Counted from the first letter of the stretch, positions 1-9,179 are shown. The stretch: DNA of 64,000 nt from Agromyces sp. Soil535 (GCF_001428255.1 NZ_LMRW01000012.1:392715-456714), one strand, 5' to 3'. Notes: generated by a model not told the origin, from the sequence alone. Numbers and translations are program-made.

Positions 1-1
1 C

Positions 2-55
2 TCGGGCGACCGCGTCACCGTGCCGATCGACGGGGTCGTCGCCGCGCTCGCCTGA
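2..55 (+). CDS. C-terminal end of an unidentified protein (partial)
   Basis: The frame starting at base 2 reads SGDRVTVPIDGVVAALA and ends at TGA 53-55. Only 17 residues are inside the window, so the family cannot be named. The G+C-rich third positions fit a real coding end. The bases that follow (56-105) hold nothing recognisable before the PHO-box-like repeats of the next gene. Confidence 0.4.
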   Translation, partial: SGDRVTVPIDGVVAALA

Positions 56-105
56 TCCCGTCGAACGGATGCCACGGTCCCGGTCGCGCCCCGGGAGAAC
101 CCACC

Positions 106-138
106 GTTCGTCACGCGTTCACCACGCGTTCACGTCTC
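106..138 (+). promoter_or_regulatory. PHO-box-like array of three 11-bp direct repeats
   Basis: GTTC begins at 106, 117 and 128, exactly 11 bp apart; the middle copy is GTTCACCACGC. PhoP/RegX3 response regulators of actinobacteria bind 11-bp direct repeats of the GTTCACC type. The array lies upstream of a PhoX-type phosphatase, the expected kind of target. A weak -10 candidate (CATCAT, 138-143) follows directly. Repeat pattern is seen; the regulator is inferred. Confidence 0.65.
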
Positions 139-210
139 ATCATGTGGTGCTTCGGTTTCGCCGAGCACTGTGCGGAGTGGAATCCCGACCATGAGCGTGA
201 GGACAGATCC

Positions 211-2265
211 GTGACGATCACCGATATCCAGTTGCTTCCGATGGCCGACCACGTGCGAGGCAAGCGCTCGCCCGTGACGTGCCACTACAAGTGTGCGAAC
301 GCCTGCCTCGGCCCGGAGTGCAACACGTCCTCGAACCCCGCATTCCGTGAGATCGCCTCCGCCGCGCTGTCGCGGCGGGCCCTGCTCGGGCTGGGTGCGG
401 CAGGCGCCGTCGGCATCGCACTCGCGGCCGCGACGCCGAGCGGCTCGGCCTTCGCCGTGCCCGGTGGCGGAGCGTCCGCCGGTGAGGGCGGCCTGCCGTT
501 CGACGCCATCTCCCCGGTGCCGAGGCTGGTCGACGACTTCAACGTGCCCGAGGGCTACACGTGGGCGCCGATCATCCGCTGGGGCGACCCGCTCTTCTCG
601 AGCGTGTCGGCCCTCGACTTCGAGAACCAGACGCCCGAGGCCCAGGCCGGCCAGTTCGGCTACAACAGCGACTACCTCGACATCATCGCCGACCAGAGCG
701 GCCGCACGGGCATCCTGGTGAACAACCACGAGTACGTCAACCCGGGCATCATGTTCCCGCCGTCGAGCGACGACGCCGAGCTCGACCGGCGAGCTGCGGT
801 CTACAAGGCCGCCCACGGCTTCTCGGTCGTGGAGCTGCGCCGCGGCAAGACCGGCCAGCCCTGGCGCTACCTCGTCGACGGTCGCCGCAACCGCCGCATC
901 ACCGCCGACACCGTGTTCGAGCTCACCGGTCCCGCCGCCGGCAGCGACCTCGTGAAGACCGCGGCGGACGGCGAGGGCCGCTGGGTCAAGGGCACGCTCG
1001 GAAACTGCTCCGGCGGCACCACGCCGTGGGGCACCGTGCTCTCCGGCGAGGAGAACTTCGACGGCTACTTCGCCTGGGCCGCCGACACCGCGGGCCAGAA
1101 GCGCTACCGCGCCACGGCGACCACCAAGTCCACCTACACGTTCGAGCGCATCGACCCGCGCTTCGACGCGCACGACGCCGGCTTCGTGAACGAGCCCAAC
1201 CGCTTCGGCTGGATCATCGAGATCGACCCGGAGGACCCGACTTCGACACCGCGCAAGCACACCGCGATGGGCCGCTTCAAGCACGAGGGCGCCAACGTCA
1301 TCATCGCCGAAGACGGCCACGTGGTCGCGTACATGGGCGACGACCAGACCAACGACTACCTGTACAAGTTCGTGTCCAAGGGCACGTTCGACCCGGGCAC
1401 CACACCCGTCGCGCGCCGCAACAACCTCGGGCTGCTGAGCGAAGGCGACCTCTACGTCGCGAAGTTCACGGGCAACTCGCCCGCCGCCGAGATCACCGGC
1501 ACCGGCGCCCTCCCGTCCGACGGCCTCTTCGACGGGACCGGCCAGTGGATCCCGCTCACGCAGGACGGCGAAAGCGTCATCCCCGGCATGACGACGGAGG
1601 AGGTGCTGGTCTTCGCGCGCCTCGCGGCCGACACCGTCGGTGCGACGAAGATGGACCGTCCCGAGGACGTGCAGCCGAACCCCAAGACAGGCAAGGTCTA
1701 CGTCGCGCTCACCAACAACTCGGCGCGCACCCTCGCGACGGTCGACGAGGCGAACCCGGTCACGGGCAACCGCAACGGACACATCATCGAGCTCACCGAG
1801 ACCGCCGGCCAGCCAGGCACCACGTTCGGCTGGAGCATCCTGCTCCTGTGCGGCGACCCGGCCGTCGACCAGAACACGTACTTCGCCGGATTCCCGAAGG
1901 AGCTCGTGTCGCCGATCTCCTGCCCCGACAACGTGGCGTTCGACTCCGAGGGCAACCTCTGGATCTCGACCGACGGTGCGCCCAGCAAGATCGGCTTCAA
2001 CGACGGCCTCTTCAAGGTGCCGCTCGAGGGGCCCGATCGCGGTCGTGTGCAGCAGTTCCTCTCCGTGCCGCGCGAAGCCGAGACCTGCGGACCCGTCATC
2101 CACGACGAGGAGGGCATGGTCTTCGTCGCCGTGCAGCACCCGGGCGAGGAGGGCTCGGTCGCCGTACCGAACTCCTACTTCCCCGACTACGTTCCGACGC
2201 ACCGCCCTGACACGGGTCTCGTGGCCGCGCCGCGGCCGTCGGTCGTTCAGATCTGGCGCGCCTGA
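211..2265 (+). CDS. phoX: PhoX-family (DUF839) phosphatase, Tat-exported
   Basis: Predicted exported alkaline phosphatase/phytase-like enzyme that releases phosphate from organic esters; PhoX enzymes bind Ca and Fe. The protein is 684 aa from GTG 211, which has GAGGACA about 5 nt upstream; ATG 142 would add 23 unlikely residues, and ATG 241 is a further alternative. Residues about 25-40 hold a Cys-rich stretch (CHYKCANACLGPEC), then SRRALLGLGAAG and a hydrophobic segment ending in Ala-rich sequence, which is a Tat-type signal. The DUF839 body has the expected length, with NNHEYVNPG, SGGTTPWGT and LSGEENFDGYF blocks typical of the family. It is followed by a strong hairpin, so it is probably transcribed alone. 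The upstream PHO-box-like repeats suggest induction by phosphate starvation. Family assignment is firm; exact substrate is unknown. Confidence 0.88.
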   Translation: MTITDIQLLPMADHVRGKRSPVTCHYKCANACLGPECNTSSNPAFREIASAALSRRALLGLGAAGAVGIALAAATPSGSAFAVPGGGASAGEGGLPFDAISPVPRLVDDFNVPEGYTWAPIIRWGDPLFSSVSALDFENQTPEAQAGQFGYNSDYLDIIADQSGRTGILVNNHEYVNPGIMFPPSSDDAELDRRAAVYKAAHGFSVVELRRGKTGQPWRYLVDGRRNRRITADTVFELTGPAAGSDLVKTAADGEGRWVKGTLGNCSGGTTPWGTVLSGEENFDGYFAWAADTAGQKRYRATATTKSTYTFERIDPRFDAHDAGFVNEPNRFGWIIEIDPEDPTSTPRKHTAMGRFKHEGANVIIAEDGHVVAYMGDDQTNDYLYKFVSKGTFDPGTTPVARRNNLGLLSEGDLYVAKFTGNSPAAEITGTGALPSDGLFDGTGQWIPLTQDGESVIPGMTTEEVLVFARLAADTVGATKMDRPEDVQPNPKTGKVYVALTNNSARTLATVDEANPVTGNRNGHIIELTETAGQPGTTFGWSILLLCGDPAVDQNTYFAGFPKELVSPISCPDNVAFDSEGNLWISTDGAPSKIGFNDGLFKVPLEGPDRGRVQQFLSVPREAETCGPVIHDEEGMVFVAVQHPGEEGSVAVPNSYFPDYVPTHRPDTGLVAAPRPSVVQIWRA

Positions 2266-2274
2266 TCGACGCGA

Positions 2275-2310
2275 GCGGGTGACGGATGCCGCGGGGCATC
2301 CGTCACCCGC
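2275..2310 (+). terminator. Intrinsic-type hairpin after phoX
   Basis: Perfect 16-bp stem (GCGGGTGACGGATGCC at 2275-2290 with its complement at 2295-2310) and a 4-nt loop, nine bases after the phoX stop codon. A short CTTTCC follows rather than a true U tract, as is common for actinobacterial terminators. It separates phoX from nusA. Confidence 0.75.
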
Positions 2311-2417
2311 TTTCCGATGCCTGGGCTCGGATGACGGTGCCCAGCGACATCCGGTACGGTAGAGAGTCGCCCGCTCCGAGGGGAAGCGGCATGAGAGCTG
2401 AATAGAGGAGGCCGTCG

Positions 2418-3416
2418 ATGGACATCGACCTCAGCGTGCTTCGCATGATGGAGCGCGAGAAGGAGATCCCGTTCGACGAACTGGTCGAGATCATCGAGCA
2501 GGCGATCCTGATGGCCTACCTGAAGCACACCAACCCCGGCCAGCACGGTCACGCCAACCCGGCGGGGGCACGTGCGCACCTTGACCGCAAGACCGGCCAC
2601 GTCTCGGTCTACGTGCCCCAGTACGACGAGGAGGGCAACGTCATCGGCGAGGCCGAGGACAGCCCCAGCGACTTCGGACGCATCGCCGCGTTCGCCGCGA
2701 AGCAGGTCATCAACCAGCGCCTGCGCGACCTCGCCGACGATGCCGTGCTCGGCGAGTTCCGAGGGCGCGAGGGCGACATCGTCGCCGGGATCATCCAGCA
2801 GGGACCGAATCCCCGCATGGTGCACATCGACCTCGGCACCGTCGAGGCGATCCTCCCGCCCGAGGAGCAGGTGCCCGGCGAGGACTACCCCCACGGCCAG
2901 CGCATCCGCGTCTACGTGACGAGTGTCGCCAAGGGCCAGAAGGGCCCGTCGATCACGGTCTCCCGCACCCATCCGGCGCTCGTGCGCAAGCTCTTCGCGC
3001 TCGAGGTGCCCGAAATCGCCTCGGGCGTCGTCGAGATCGTCTCGCTCGCGCGCGAAGCCGGCCACCGCACCAAGATCGCGGTTCGCGCCAACCAGCCGGG
3101 CGTCAACGCCAAGGGTGCGTGCATCGGCGAGCTCGGGCAACGTGTCCGCGCCGTCACCGCCGAGCTCGGTGCCGAGAAGATCGACATCGTGGACTGGTCC
3201 GACGACCTCGCCACGTTCGTCGCGAGCGCGCTCTCGCCGGCCAAGGTCACGAGCGCCTACGTCATCGACGAGTCCACGCGCGCCGTGCGCGCCCTCGTGC
3301 CCGACTACCAGCTGTCGCTCGCCATCGGCAAGGAGGGCCAGAACGCCCGCCTCGCGGCGAAACTGACGGGCGCGAAGATCGACATCCAACCCGACTCCAT
3401 CCTGGAGGCCGGCTGA
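2418..3416 (+). CDS. nusA: Transcription termination/antitermination factor NusA
   Basis: RNA-polymerase-associated elongation factor that modulates pausing, termination and antitermination. The 332-aa length matches the short actinobacterial form, which lacks the C-terminal acidic repeats of E. coli NusA. The N-terminal domain (about 1-110) begins MDIDLSVLRMMEREKEIPFDEL. An S1 domain lies at about 118-185 (GDIVAGII to RIRVYVTSV). Two KH domains follow, the second with LAIGKEGQNARLAAKLTGAKI near 300-325. ATG 2418 is chosen because AGGAGG sits at the right distance (AGAGGAGGCCGTCGATG). It leads the nusA-ylxR-infB cluster. Unusually, rimP is not directly upstream; phoX is. Confidence 0.97.
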   Translation: MDIDLSVLRMMEREKEIPFDELVEIIEQAILMAYLKHTNPGQHGHANPAGARAHLDRKTGHVSVYVPQYDEEGNVIGEAEDSPSDFGRIAAFAAKQVINQRLRDLADDAVLGEFRGREGDIVAGIIQQGPNPRMVHIDLGTVEAILPPEEQVPGEDYPHGQRIRVYVTSVAKGQKGPSITVSRTHPALVRKLFALEVPEIASGVVEIVSLAREAGHRTKIAVRANQPGVNAKGACIGELGQRVRAVTAELGAEKIDIVDWSDDLATFVASALSPAKVTSAYVIDESTRAVRALVPDYQLSLAIGKEGQNARLAAKLTGAKIDIQPDSILEAG

Positions 3417-3450
3417 AGGTCGAGCCTCGCGAACGGCGGAGCAGGAGCGC

Positions 3451-3471
3451 TCGCGACGCATGGCGTCGCGA
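3451..3471 (+). repeat. Short hairpin between nusA and ylxR
   Basis: TCGCGACGC (3451-3459) and GCGTCGCGA (3463-3471) form a perfect 9-bp stem around ATG. It lies in the 90-nt spacer before the ylxR ribosome-binding site (GGGAGG). It could be a processing or attenuation structure; nothing shows which. Confidence 0.45.
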
Positions 3472-3506
3472 AGCGTGCGCGGTAGGGCTCGGGCGGGAGG
3501 TGTAGG

Positions 3507-3752
3507 ATGGAACCCGTCAGAACGTGCATCGGATGCCGTTCGCGTGCCCCGCGATCCTCACTTCTGAGGGTCGTTTCCCAGAATTCCCACATCGTGGCCG
3601 ATGCCTCGGCCGTGCTTCCGGGGAGGGGTGCGTGGCTGCATCCGACGCTCGAGTGCTACCGGCTCGCCGTGCGGCGACGCGCCTTCGGACGCGCACTCCG
3701 CATCCGCGGCGAGGTGGACACCAGCAATGTAGAGAACAGGCTGAACGGCTAA
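3507..3752 (+). CDS. ylxR: YlxR family RNA-binding protein (DUF448)
   Basis: Small (81 aa) protein of the YlxR/DUF448 family, almost always encoded between nusA and infB. In some bacteria it binds RNase P RNA or acts as a nucleoid-associated regulator. The family signature is at the N terminus: MEPVRTCIGCRSRAPRSSLLRVV, with the CxxC pair. GRGAWLHPTLECYRLAVRRRAFGRALR matches the conserved GRGAYLC...C..A...RAF pattern. ATG 3507 is preceded by GGGAGGTGTAGG. It is probably co-transcribed with nusA (90-nt gap) and infB (85-nt gap). Its exact role in this lineage is not known. Confidence 0.92.
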   Translation: MEPVRTCIGCRSRAPRSSLLRVVSQNSHIVADASAVLPGRGAWLHPTLECYRLAVRRRAFGRALRIRGEVDTSNVENRLNG

Positions 3753-3837
3753 TGGACAACTCATGAGCGGCTCGAAATGAGACCCGTCCGTCATTGATGG
3801 TCCCCCTGTTTCGGGGCGGACCCGGAACAGGAGAGAA

Positions 3838-6603
3838 GTGGCTGCGAAACCACGCGTACACGAGATCGCATCAGAACTCGGTGTCGACAGCAAGATCGCC
3901 CTTGAGAAGCTCAAGGAGATGGGCGAGTACGTCAAGGGACCCTCGTCCAGCATCGAACCCCCGGTCGCGCGCCGGCTGAAGGCCGCGCTCGAGGCTGCGG
4001 GCCCCTCCGCCAAGGCGGCGCCCGCGAAGGCGGCACCCGCCAGCGCGGTGAAGCCCGGACCCAAGCCCCCTGCGCCCAAGCCCGTGACGGCTCCGGCTGC
4101 GCCCGCCGCGCCCGCAGCTCCGGCCGCGGACGCACCGATGACGGTCGCCGAGCGCCAGGCGCAGGCCGAGGAGAAGGCCGCCCACGCGGCCGCCGACAAG
4201 ACCACCGACGCACCCGCGGCGCCCGCCGCGTCGGACGTCGCGAAGCCCGCCGCAGGCCCGAAGCCCGGCGCAGCGATCCCTCGCCCCGCGCCGCGCCCCG
4301 CGTCGCGCCCGGGCAACAACCCGTTCTCGAGCTCGCAGGGCATGGGACAGCGTCCCGCCCAGCCGCGCCCGGGCAACAACCCGTTCTCGAGCTCGCAGGG
4401 CATGGGCCAGCGACCGACCCCGGGCAACATCCCGCGTCCGCAGGCGCCGCGCCCCGGTGCGCCGCGTCCCGGCGCACCTCGCCCCGGCGGCGCGCGTCCC
4501 GGCGGCGCCGGCGGCGGCTTCCAGCGCCCTGGTGGCGCGGGTGCCGGTGCAGGCGCGCGTCCCGGCGGCGCCGGCGGCGGTTTCCAGCGCCCCGGTGGCG
4601 CGCCCGGCGGCGGCTTCGGCGCCCCGCGTCCCGCGGGCGGCGGCGGTCGGGGCCGTGGTCCCGGCGGCGGCACGGCCGGTGCCTTCGGTCGTGGCGGCGG
4701 CAAGAGCAAGGCTCGTAAGTCGAAGCGCACGAAGCGGCAGGAATTCGAGATGCGGGAGGCCCCGTCGCTCGGCGGCGTGAGCGTTCCCCGCGGCGACGGC
4801 AACACCGTCATCCGCCTGCGTCGCGGCGCGTCCATCTCGGACTTCGCCGACAAGATCGATGCGAACCCCGGTTCGCTCGTCACGGTGCTCTTCCACCTCG
4901 GTGAGATGGCCACCGCGACGGAGTCGCTCGACGAGGCCACTTTCGAGGTGCTCGGCGCCGAGCTCGGCTACAAGATCCAGGTCGTCTCTCCCGAAGACGA
5001 GGACCGCGAGCTCCTCGAGGGCTTCGACATCGACCTCGACCAGGAGCTCGAGGACGAGACCGACGAGGACCTCGAACAGCGTCCCCCGGTGGTCACCGTC
5101 ATGGGTCACGTCGACCACGGTAAGACCCGGCTCCTCGACGCGATCCGCAACGCGAACGTCGTGGCGGGCGAGGCCGGTGGCATCACCCAGCACATCGGTG
5201 CGTACCAGGTGCACACTGAGCACGAGGCCATCGACCGGGCCATCACCTTCATCGACACCCCGGGTCACGAGGCGTTCACGGCCATGCGTGCCCGTGGTGC
5301 GCAGGTGACCGACATCGCGATCCTCGTGGTGGCGGCCGACGACGGCATCATGCCGCAGACGATCGAGGCGCTGAACCACGCCCAGTCGGCCAACGTGCCG
5401 ATCGTGGTCGCCGTGAACAAGATCGACAAGCCCGACGCCAACCCGGCGAAGGTGCGCCAGCAGCTCACCGAGTTCGGCCTGGTGGCCGAGGAGTACGGCG
5501 GCGACGTCATGTTCGTCGACGTCTCGGCGCGCGAGAACATCGGCATCCAGGAGCTGCTCGACGCGGTGCTCCTCACCGCCGACGCCGGTCTCGACCTGCG
5601 TGCGAACCCCAACAAGGACGCTCGCGGTGTCGCCATCGAGGCGAAGCTCGACAAGGGGCGCGGCGCCGTGGCGACCGTGCTCATCCAGTCGGGCACGCTG
5701 AAGGTCGGCGACGCGATCGTCGCGGGCACGGCCTACGGCCGCGTGCGCGCCATGGCCGACGAGAACGGCGAGCCGGTGGACGCCGCGACCCCGTCGCGTC
5801 CGGTGCAGGTGCAGGGCCTCTCGAGCGTGCCGCGCGCGGGCGACACCTTCCTCGTGACCGAGGAGGACCGCACGGCCCGGCAGATCGCCGAGAAGCGCGA
5901 GGCCGCCGAGCGCAACGCGCAGCTCGCGAAGGCCCGCAAGCGCATCTCGCTCGAGGACTTCACCCGAGCGCTCGAAGAGGGCAAGGTCGAGGCGCTCAAC
6001 CTCATCATCAAGGGCGACGTGTCGGGTGCCGTGGAGGCGCTCGAGGAGTCGCTCATGAAGATCGAGGTCGACGAGAGCGTGCAGCTGCGCATCCTCCACC
6101 GGGGTGTGGGTGCCGTCACCGAGAGCGACATCGACCTGGCGACGATCGACAACGCGATCGTCATCGGGTTCAACGTCCGCCCCGACGTCAAGGCGCGCGA
6201 GCGCGCCGCCCGCGAGGGTGTCGACGTGCGCTTCTACAACGTCATCTACAACGCGATCGACGACATCGAGAACTCGTTGAAGGGCATGCTCAAGCCCGAG
6301 TTCGAAGAGGTGCAGTCGGGTGTCGCCGAGATCCGCGAGGTGTTCCGCTCCTCGAAGTTCGGCAACATCGCCGGTGTCATCGTGCGATCGGGAACGATCA
6401 CGCGCAACGCCAAGGCACGCGTCATCCGCGATGGCGTCGTCGTCGGCGACAACCTCGCGATCGAGTCGCTGCGCCGGTTCAAGGACGACGTCACCGAGGT
6501 CCGCACGGACTTCGAGGCGGGTATCGGCCTCGGCAGGTACAACGACATCCAGGTCGGCGACGAGATCGAGACGATCGAGATGCGCGAGAAGCCTCGCGTC
6601 TAG
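3838..6603 (+). CDS. infB: Translation initiation factor IF-2
   Basis: GTPase that delivers initiator fMet-tRNA to the 30S subunit and promotes subunit joining. The 921-aa protein starts at GTG 3838 (AGGAGAGAA upstream; [16 protein letters not shown] is the conserved IF2_N start). Residues about 50-290 are a low-complexity Ala/Pro/Gly/Arg linker. A second IF2_N-like segment follows ([17 protein letters not shown]). The G domain has GHVDHGKT near 423-430, DTPGHEAF near 471-478 and NKID near 526-529. The C-terminal beta-barrel and fMet-tRNA-binding domains run to [13 protein letters not shown]. Length and domain order are normal for actinobacteria. The linker has a 60-nt duplication, listed separately. 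A long inverted repeat follows the stop codon. Confidence 0.98.
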   Translation: MAAKPRVHEIASELGVDSKIALEKLKEMGEYVKGPSSSIEPPVARRLKAALEAAGPSAKAAPAKAAPASAVKPGPKPPAPKPVTAPAAPAAPAAPAADAPMTVAERQAQAEEKAAHAAADKTTDAPAAPAASDVAKPAAGPKPGAAIPRPAPRPASRPGNNPFSSSQGMGQRPAQPRPGNNPFSSSQGMGQRPTPGNIPRPQAPRPGAPRPGAPRPGGARPGGAGGGFQRPGGAGAGAGARPGGAGGGFQRPGGAPGGGFGAPRPAGGGGRGRGPGGGTAGAFGRGGGKSKARKSKRTKRQEFEMREAPSLGGVSVPRGDGNTVIRLRRGASISDFADKIDANPGSLVTVLFHLGEMATATESLDEATFEVLGAELGYKIQVVSPEDEDRELLEGFDIDLDQELEDETDEDLEQRPPVVTVMGHVDHGKTRLLDAIRNANVVAGEAGGITQHIGAYQVHTEHEAIDRAITFIDTPGHEAFTAMRARGAQVTDIAILVVAADDGIMPQTIEALNHAQSANVPIVVAVNKIDKPDANPAKVRQQLTEFGLVAEEYGGDVMFVDVSARENIGIQELLDAVLLTADAGLDLRANPNKDARGVAIEAKLDKGRGAVATVLIQSGTLKVGDAIVAGTAYGRVRAMADENGEPVDAATPSRPVQVQGLSSVPRAGDTFLVTEEDRTARQIAEKREAAERNAQLAKARKRISLEDFTRALEEGKVEALNLIIKGDVSGAVEALEESLMKIEVDESVQLRILHRGVGAVTESDIDLATIDNAIVIGFNVRPDVKARERAAREGVDVRFYNVIYNAIDDIENSLKGMLKPEFEEVQSGVAEIREVFRSSKFGNIAGVIVRSGTITRNAKARVIRDGVVVGDNLAIESLRRFKDDVTEVRTDFEAGIGLGRYNDIQVGDEIETIEMREKPRV
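4304..4406 (+). repeat. 60-nt-period direct duplication in the infB linker
   Basis: A 43-nt block at 4304-4346 recurs identically at 4364-4406, so the period is 60 nt (20 codons). It encodes two copies of [17 protein letters not shown]. The frame is kept, so this is a neutral length change in a disordered linker. Confidence 0.9.
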
Positions 6604-6614
6604 TTCGTGGTGAC

Positions 6615-6693
6615 GGGGTCCCCGGTTCTTCCTTCCGAGTGAAGAGCGGGGACCCCTACCCCGATTCACTCGGAAGGAAGAACCGGGAACCCC
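6615..6693 (+). repeat. Long inverted repeat between infB and rbfA
   Basis: Arms 6615-6643 and 6665-6693 pair over 29 bp with one mismatch (6620 against 6688), around a 21-nt loop. The left end (6615-6624) can instead pair perfectly over 10 bp with 6647-6656 inside the loop, so two exclusive folds exist. No U tract follows. It may terminate, attenuate or process the transcript between infB and rbfA. Confidence 0.8.
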
Positions 6694-6753
6694 TCGACCA
6701 TTCGGATGCCGCAGCTCGCGCATCTCGATCGTGGGGTGGGAAGGGTAGAGGAA

Positions 6754-7257
6754 ATGGCGGATCCGGCACGGGCCAGGAAGCTGGCCGATCGCATCAAGGA
6801 GATCGTGGCGCGCAGAATCGACAAGGGACTGCGCGACCCCCGGCTCGGCTTCGTGACCATCACCGACGTGCGCGTCACGGGCGACCTGCAGCACGCGAGC
6901 GTCTTCTACACGGTGTACGGGAGCGAGGAGGAGCGACGTGACTCGGCGATCGCCCTCAAGGCCGCGACAGGGATGCTGCGGAGCGAGGTCGGCCGCAACA
7001 TCACCGCGCGCCTCACCCCGACCCTGGAGTTCATCCACGACGCGATCCCCGAGAACGCCGAGCACATCGAGGCGCTCCTCCGCGAGGCGCGCACGCGCGA
7101 TGTGGAGACGAGCGTGCTCGCCTCGACGGCCGAATACGCCGGCGAAGCCGACCCCTACGTCAAGCCGCGCGAGCTCGAGGACGACGCCGACTGGGACGAG
7201 CTCGACGACGAGGCATCCGACCTCGCCGATGACACCGAGGCGGGCGGATCCCGCTAG
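6754..7257 (+). CDS. rbfA: Ribosome-binding factor A
   Basis: 30S maturation factor needed for late 16S rRNA processing and cold adaptation. From ATG 6754 the protein is 167 aa; AGAGG lies just upstream. An upstream GTG/ATG frame start near 6706 would add 16 residues that do not look like RbfA. Family motifs are ADRIKEIVARRI near the N terminus, DPRLGFVTITDVRVTGDLQHASVFYTVYG, and LRSEVGRNITARLTPTLEFIHD. The C-terminal 45 residues are acidic and poorly conserved (DDADWDELDDEASDLADD). It follows infB by 150 nt containing the long inverted repeat. It ends tail to tail with the LysR gene, overlapping by 4 nt. Confidence 0.95.
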   Translation: MADPARARKLADRIKEIVARRIDKGLRDPRLGFVTITDVRVTGDLQHASVFYTVYGSEEERRDSAIALKAATGMLRSEVGRNITARLTPTLEFIHDAIPENAEHIEALLREARTRDVETSVLASTAEYAGEADPYVKPRELEDDADWDELDDEASDLADDTEAGGSR

Positions 7258-8228
7258 CCTCGCGTTCGCTCGTCCTCCGTTGTGCTCACGTCCTCCGCTG
7301 TGCTCGACCGCGTCGCGTGCGACCGGCCGAGCAGCTGGTCCTCCACGGCGCGGATACGCGCACGCAGCGCCTCGATGAAGGCGAGCACCGTCGGCTGGCG
7401 CAGCGCCTCGGGCCGGCACACCAGCCAATACGGCAGGTGCTCGTCGATCTCGTCGGCCAACAGGCGCACCAGGTCGTCGTGCCGGTCGGCGAGGAATGCC
7501 GGCAGCAGTCCGTACCCGGCGCCGGCCCTCGTGGCGTCCACGTGCACGTACACGTTCGTGCTCGATACCGCGTCGACCATGTCGCGCGTCGGGCGGCGCG
7601 CATCGTCGAGCGCATCGACCTGCAGCATCGACTCGATGAAGTAGACGAGCGGTGCCCCGGCGAGCTCGCCGGTCGACGTCGGCGTCCCGTTGCGGTCGAG
7701 GAACTCTCGGCTCGCGTAGAGGCCGAGCGCGTAGTCGGCGAGGTGGATCGCCTCGGCCCGATGCACGTGCGGACGCCCCACGACGACCTCGAGGTCGACG
7801 CCCACGCGCTGCTGGGCCGCGCGCCTCGTCGCCGCGACGATCTCGAGCGACACGTCGGGGTGGGCGCGGCGCACCGCGACGATCGCGGGCGACGCGATGA
7901 ACCCGCTGAAGCCGTCCGTCGCGCTCAGCCGCACGACGCCGGAGAGCCGGGGCGCGTCAGGGGCGAGGCTGCCGAGCGCGCGCTCCACGCCCTCCGCCGC
8001 CGAGATCGCGTGCTCGCCGAGCGGCGTGAGCACCCAGCCGGCCGCGCCGCGCGCGAGCACCCGGCCGCCGAGCGCATCCTCGAGCGCGCCGATCCGACGG
8101 GCGATCGTCGTGTGGTTCAGTCCGAGCTCCGCGGCGGCCGCCGTGTAGCGGCCCGCTCGCGCCACGGCCAGCAGCACGAGGAGGTCGTCGGGGCTGGGAC
8201 GGCGCCCGGGCAACGGCGTCACGGACAT
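7254..8228 (-). CDS. LysR-family transcriptional regulator
   Basis: DNA-binding regulator with an N-terminal winged HTH (DLLVLLAVARAGRYTAAAAELGLNHTTIARRIGALEDALGGRVL, residues about 15-58) and a periplasmic-binding-protein-like effector domain over the rest. Start choice: ATG 8228 gives 324 aa and lies six nt after GAGTAT, a possible -10; ATG 8246 would add MCEYAG. Length is normal for LysR (about 300). Its target and effector are unknown. It lies downstream of mutY on the same strand (at least 37 nt apart), so it may be partly co-transcribed. There is no divergent partner gene, which is unusual for LysR proteins. The last 30 residues are charged and probably disordered. Confidence 0.85.
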   Translation of the reverse strand: MSVTPLPGRRPSPDDLLVLLAVARAGRYTAAAAELGLNHTTIARRIGALEDALGGRVLARGAAGWVLTPLGEHAISAAEGVERALGSLAPDAPRLSGVVRLSATDGFSGFIASPAIVAVRRAHPDVSLEIVAATRRAAQQRVGVDLEVVVGRPHVHRAEAIHLADYALGLYASREFLDRNGTPTSTGELAGAPLVYFIESMLQVDALDDARRPTRDMVDAVSSTNVYVHVDATRAGAGYGLLPAFLADRHDDLVRLLADEIDEHLPYWLVCRPEALRQPTVLAFIEALRARIRAVEDQLLGRSHATRSSTAEDVSTTEDERTRG

Positions 8229-8282
8229 CCCTGCATACTCGCACATCCGTCCCGCGTCGCCGAGCCCCGACCGGTCGTCCGG

Positions 8283-9173
8283 TCACGCGTCGGGCAGGCC
8301 GAGTGCCGCGTCGTCACCCGCGATCGCGAGCCCGTCGGCCACGAGCCCGGCGATCGCACGGTCGAGCTGGGCGGCGTCCGGCCACGAACCCGCGAGTTCC
8401 CGGCGCGCGACCGGGCGGTGCGCGGCCCGCAACTCCCGCATCACGAACCCGCGCGCCTGCCGGTCCGAGCCCTCGAATCGCGCCTGCACGCGCATGCGCG
8501 GACCGTCGTACGGCGGGTACCCCGCCTGCCGCCATGCGCAAGCCGGTGCGATGGGGCACGCGTCGCAGCGGGGCGTGCGCGCCGTGCACACGGTCGCGCC
8601 GAGCTCCATGGCGGCCGCGTTGAAGACGCGCGCCGCGGCATCGGACTCGGGCAGCAGGGCCGCCATGTCGGCCAGGTCGCGAGCCGTCGATGGCGGTGCC
8701 GGGTGGGCCTGCCCGAGCACCGCGCGGGCGATTACGCGCCTGGTGTTCGTGTCGACCACCGGATGCCGCCGGCCGAAGGCGAACGCCGCGACCGCTCGTG
8801 CCGTGTACTGGCCGACGCCGCGCAGGGCGAGCAGGTCGTCGAGGTCCGCGGGCACCTCGCCGCCGTGGCGCTCGACGATCTCGACCGCCGCGCGGTGCAG
8901 CCAGAGCGCCCTGCGAGGGTAGCCGAGCCGATCCCAGGCCCGCACCGCCTCGGCCGGCGGCTCCGCGGCGAGCGACGCAGGCGTCGGCCAGCGATCCAGC
9001 CATGCCTCCCAGCGCGGCACGACCCGTGCGACCTGGGTCTGCTGCAGCATGAACTCGCTCACGAGCACCGCCCACGGCGACACATCGGCCGCACGCCAGG
9101 GCAGCGGCCGCGCGGCGTCCTCGAACCACGCGTTCAGCGCGTCCGCGAGAGCGGGGGCGGGCTGGCGCGGCAT
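8283..9173 (-). CDS. mutY: A/G-specific adenine DNA glycosylase MutY
   Basis: Removes adenine mispaired with 8-oxoguanine, preventing G:C to T:A mutation. The 296-aa protein has the catalytic Glu in SEFMLQQTQVARV (E40), the helix-hairpin-helix LRGVGQYTARAV with the catalytic Asp in PVVDTNTRRV, and a complete [4Fe-4S] motif C-x6-C-x2-C-x5-C (CTARTPRCDACPIAPAC). The C-terminal NUDIX-like domain of E. coli MutY is replaced by a shorter region, as in many actinobacteria. ATG 9173 is preceded at six nt by TAGGCT, so the transcript is probably leaderless. Divergent from the P-loop kinase gene. Confidence 0.95.
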   Translation of the reverse strand: MPRQPAPALADALNAWFEDAARPLPWRAADVSPWAVLVSEFMLQQTQVARVVPRWEAWLDRWPTPASLAAEPPAEAVRAWDRLGYPRRALWLHRAAVEIVERHGGEVPADLDDLLALRGVGQYTARAVAAFAFGRRHPVVDTNTRRVIARAVLGQAHPAPPSTARDLADMAALLPESDAAARVFNAAAMELGATVCTARTPRCDACPIAPACAWRQAGYPPYDGPRMRVQARFEGSDRQARGFVMRELRAAHRPVARRELAGSWPDAAQLDRAIAGLVADGLAIAGDDAALGLPDA

Positions 9174-9179
9174 CCCCTC

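Noticed and set aside
130..2202. A 690-codon minus-strand frame opposite phoX
   Set aside because: Shadow of phoX with no domain and no promoter or ribosome-binding site.
7254..7257. 4-nt overlap of rbfA and the LysR gene as a regulatory antisense region
   Set aside because: Too short to matter; simple tail-to-tail packing.
3871..7428. A 1,185-codon minus-strand frame opposite infB and rbfA
   Set aside because: It mirrors well-identified genes and has no recognisable domain; long antisense frames are common at this GC content.
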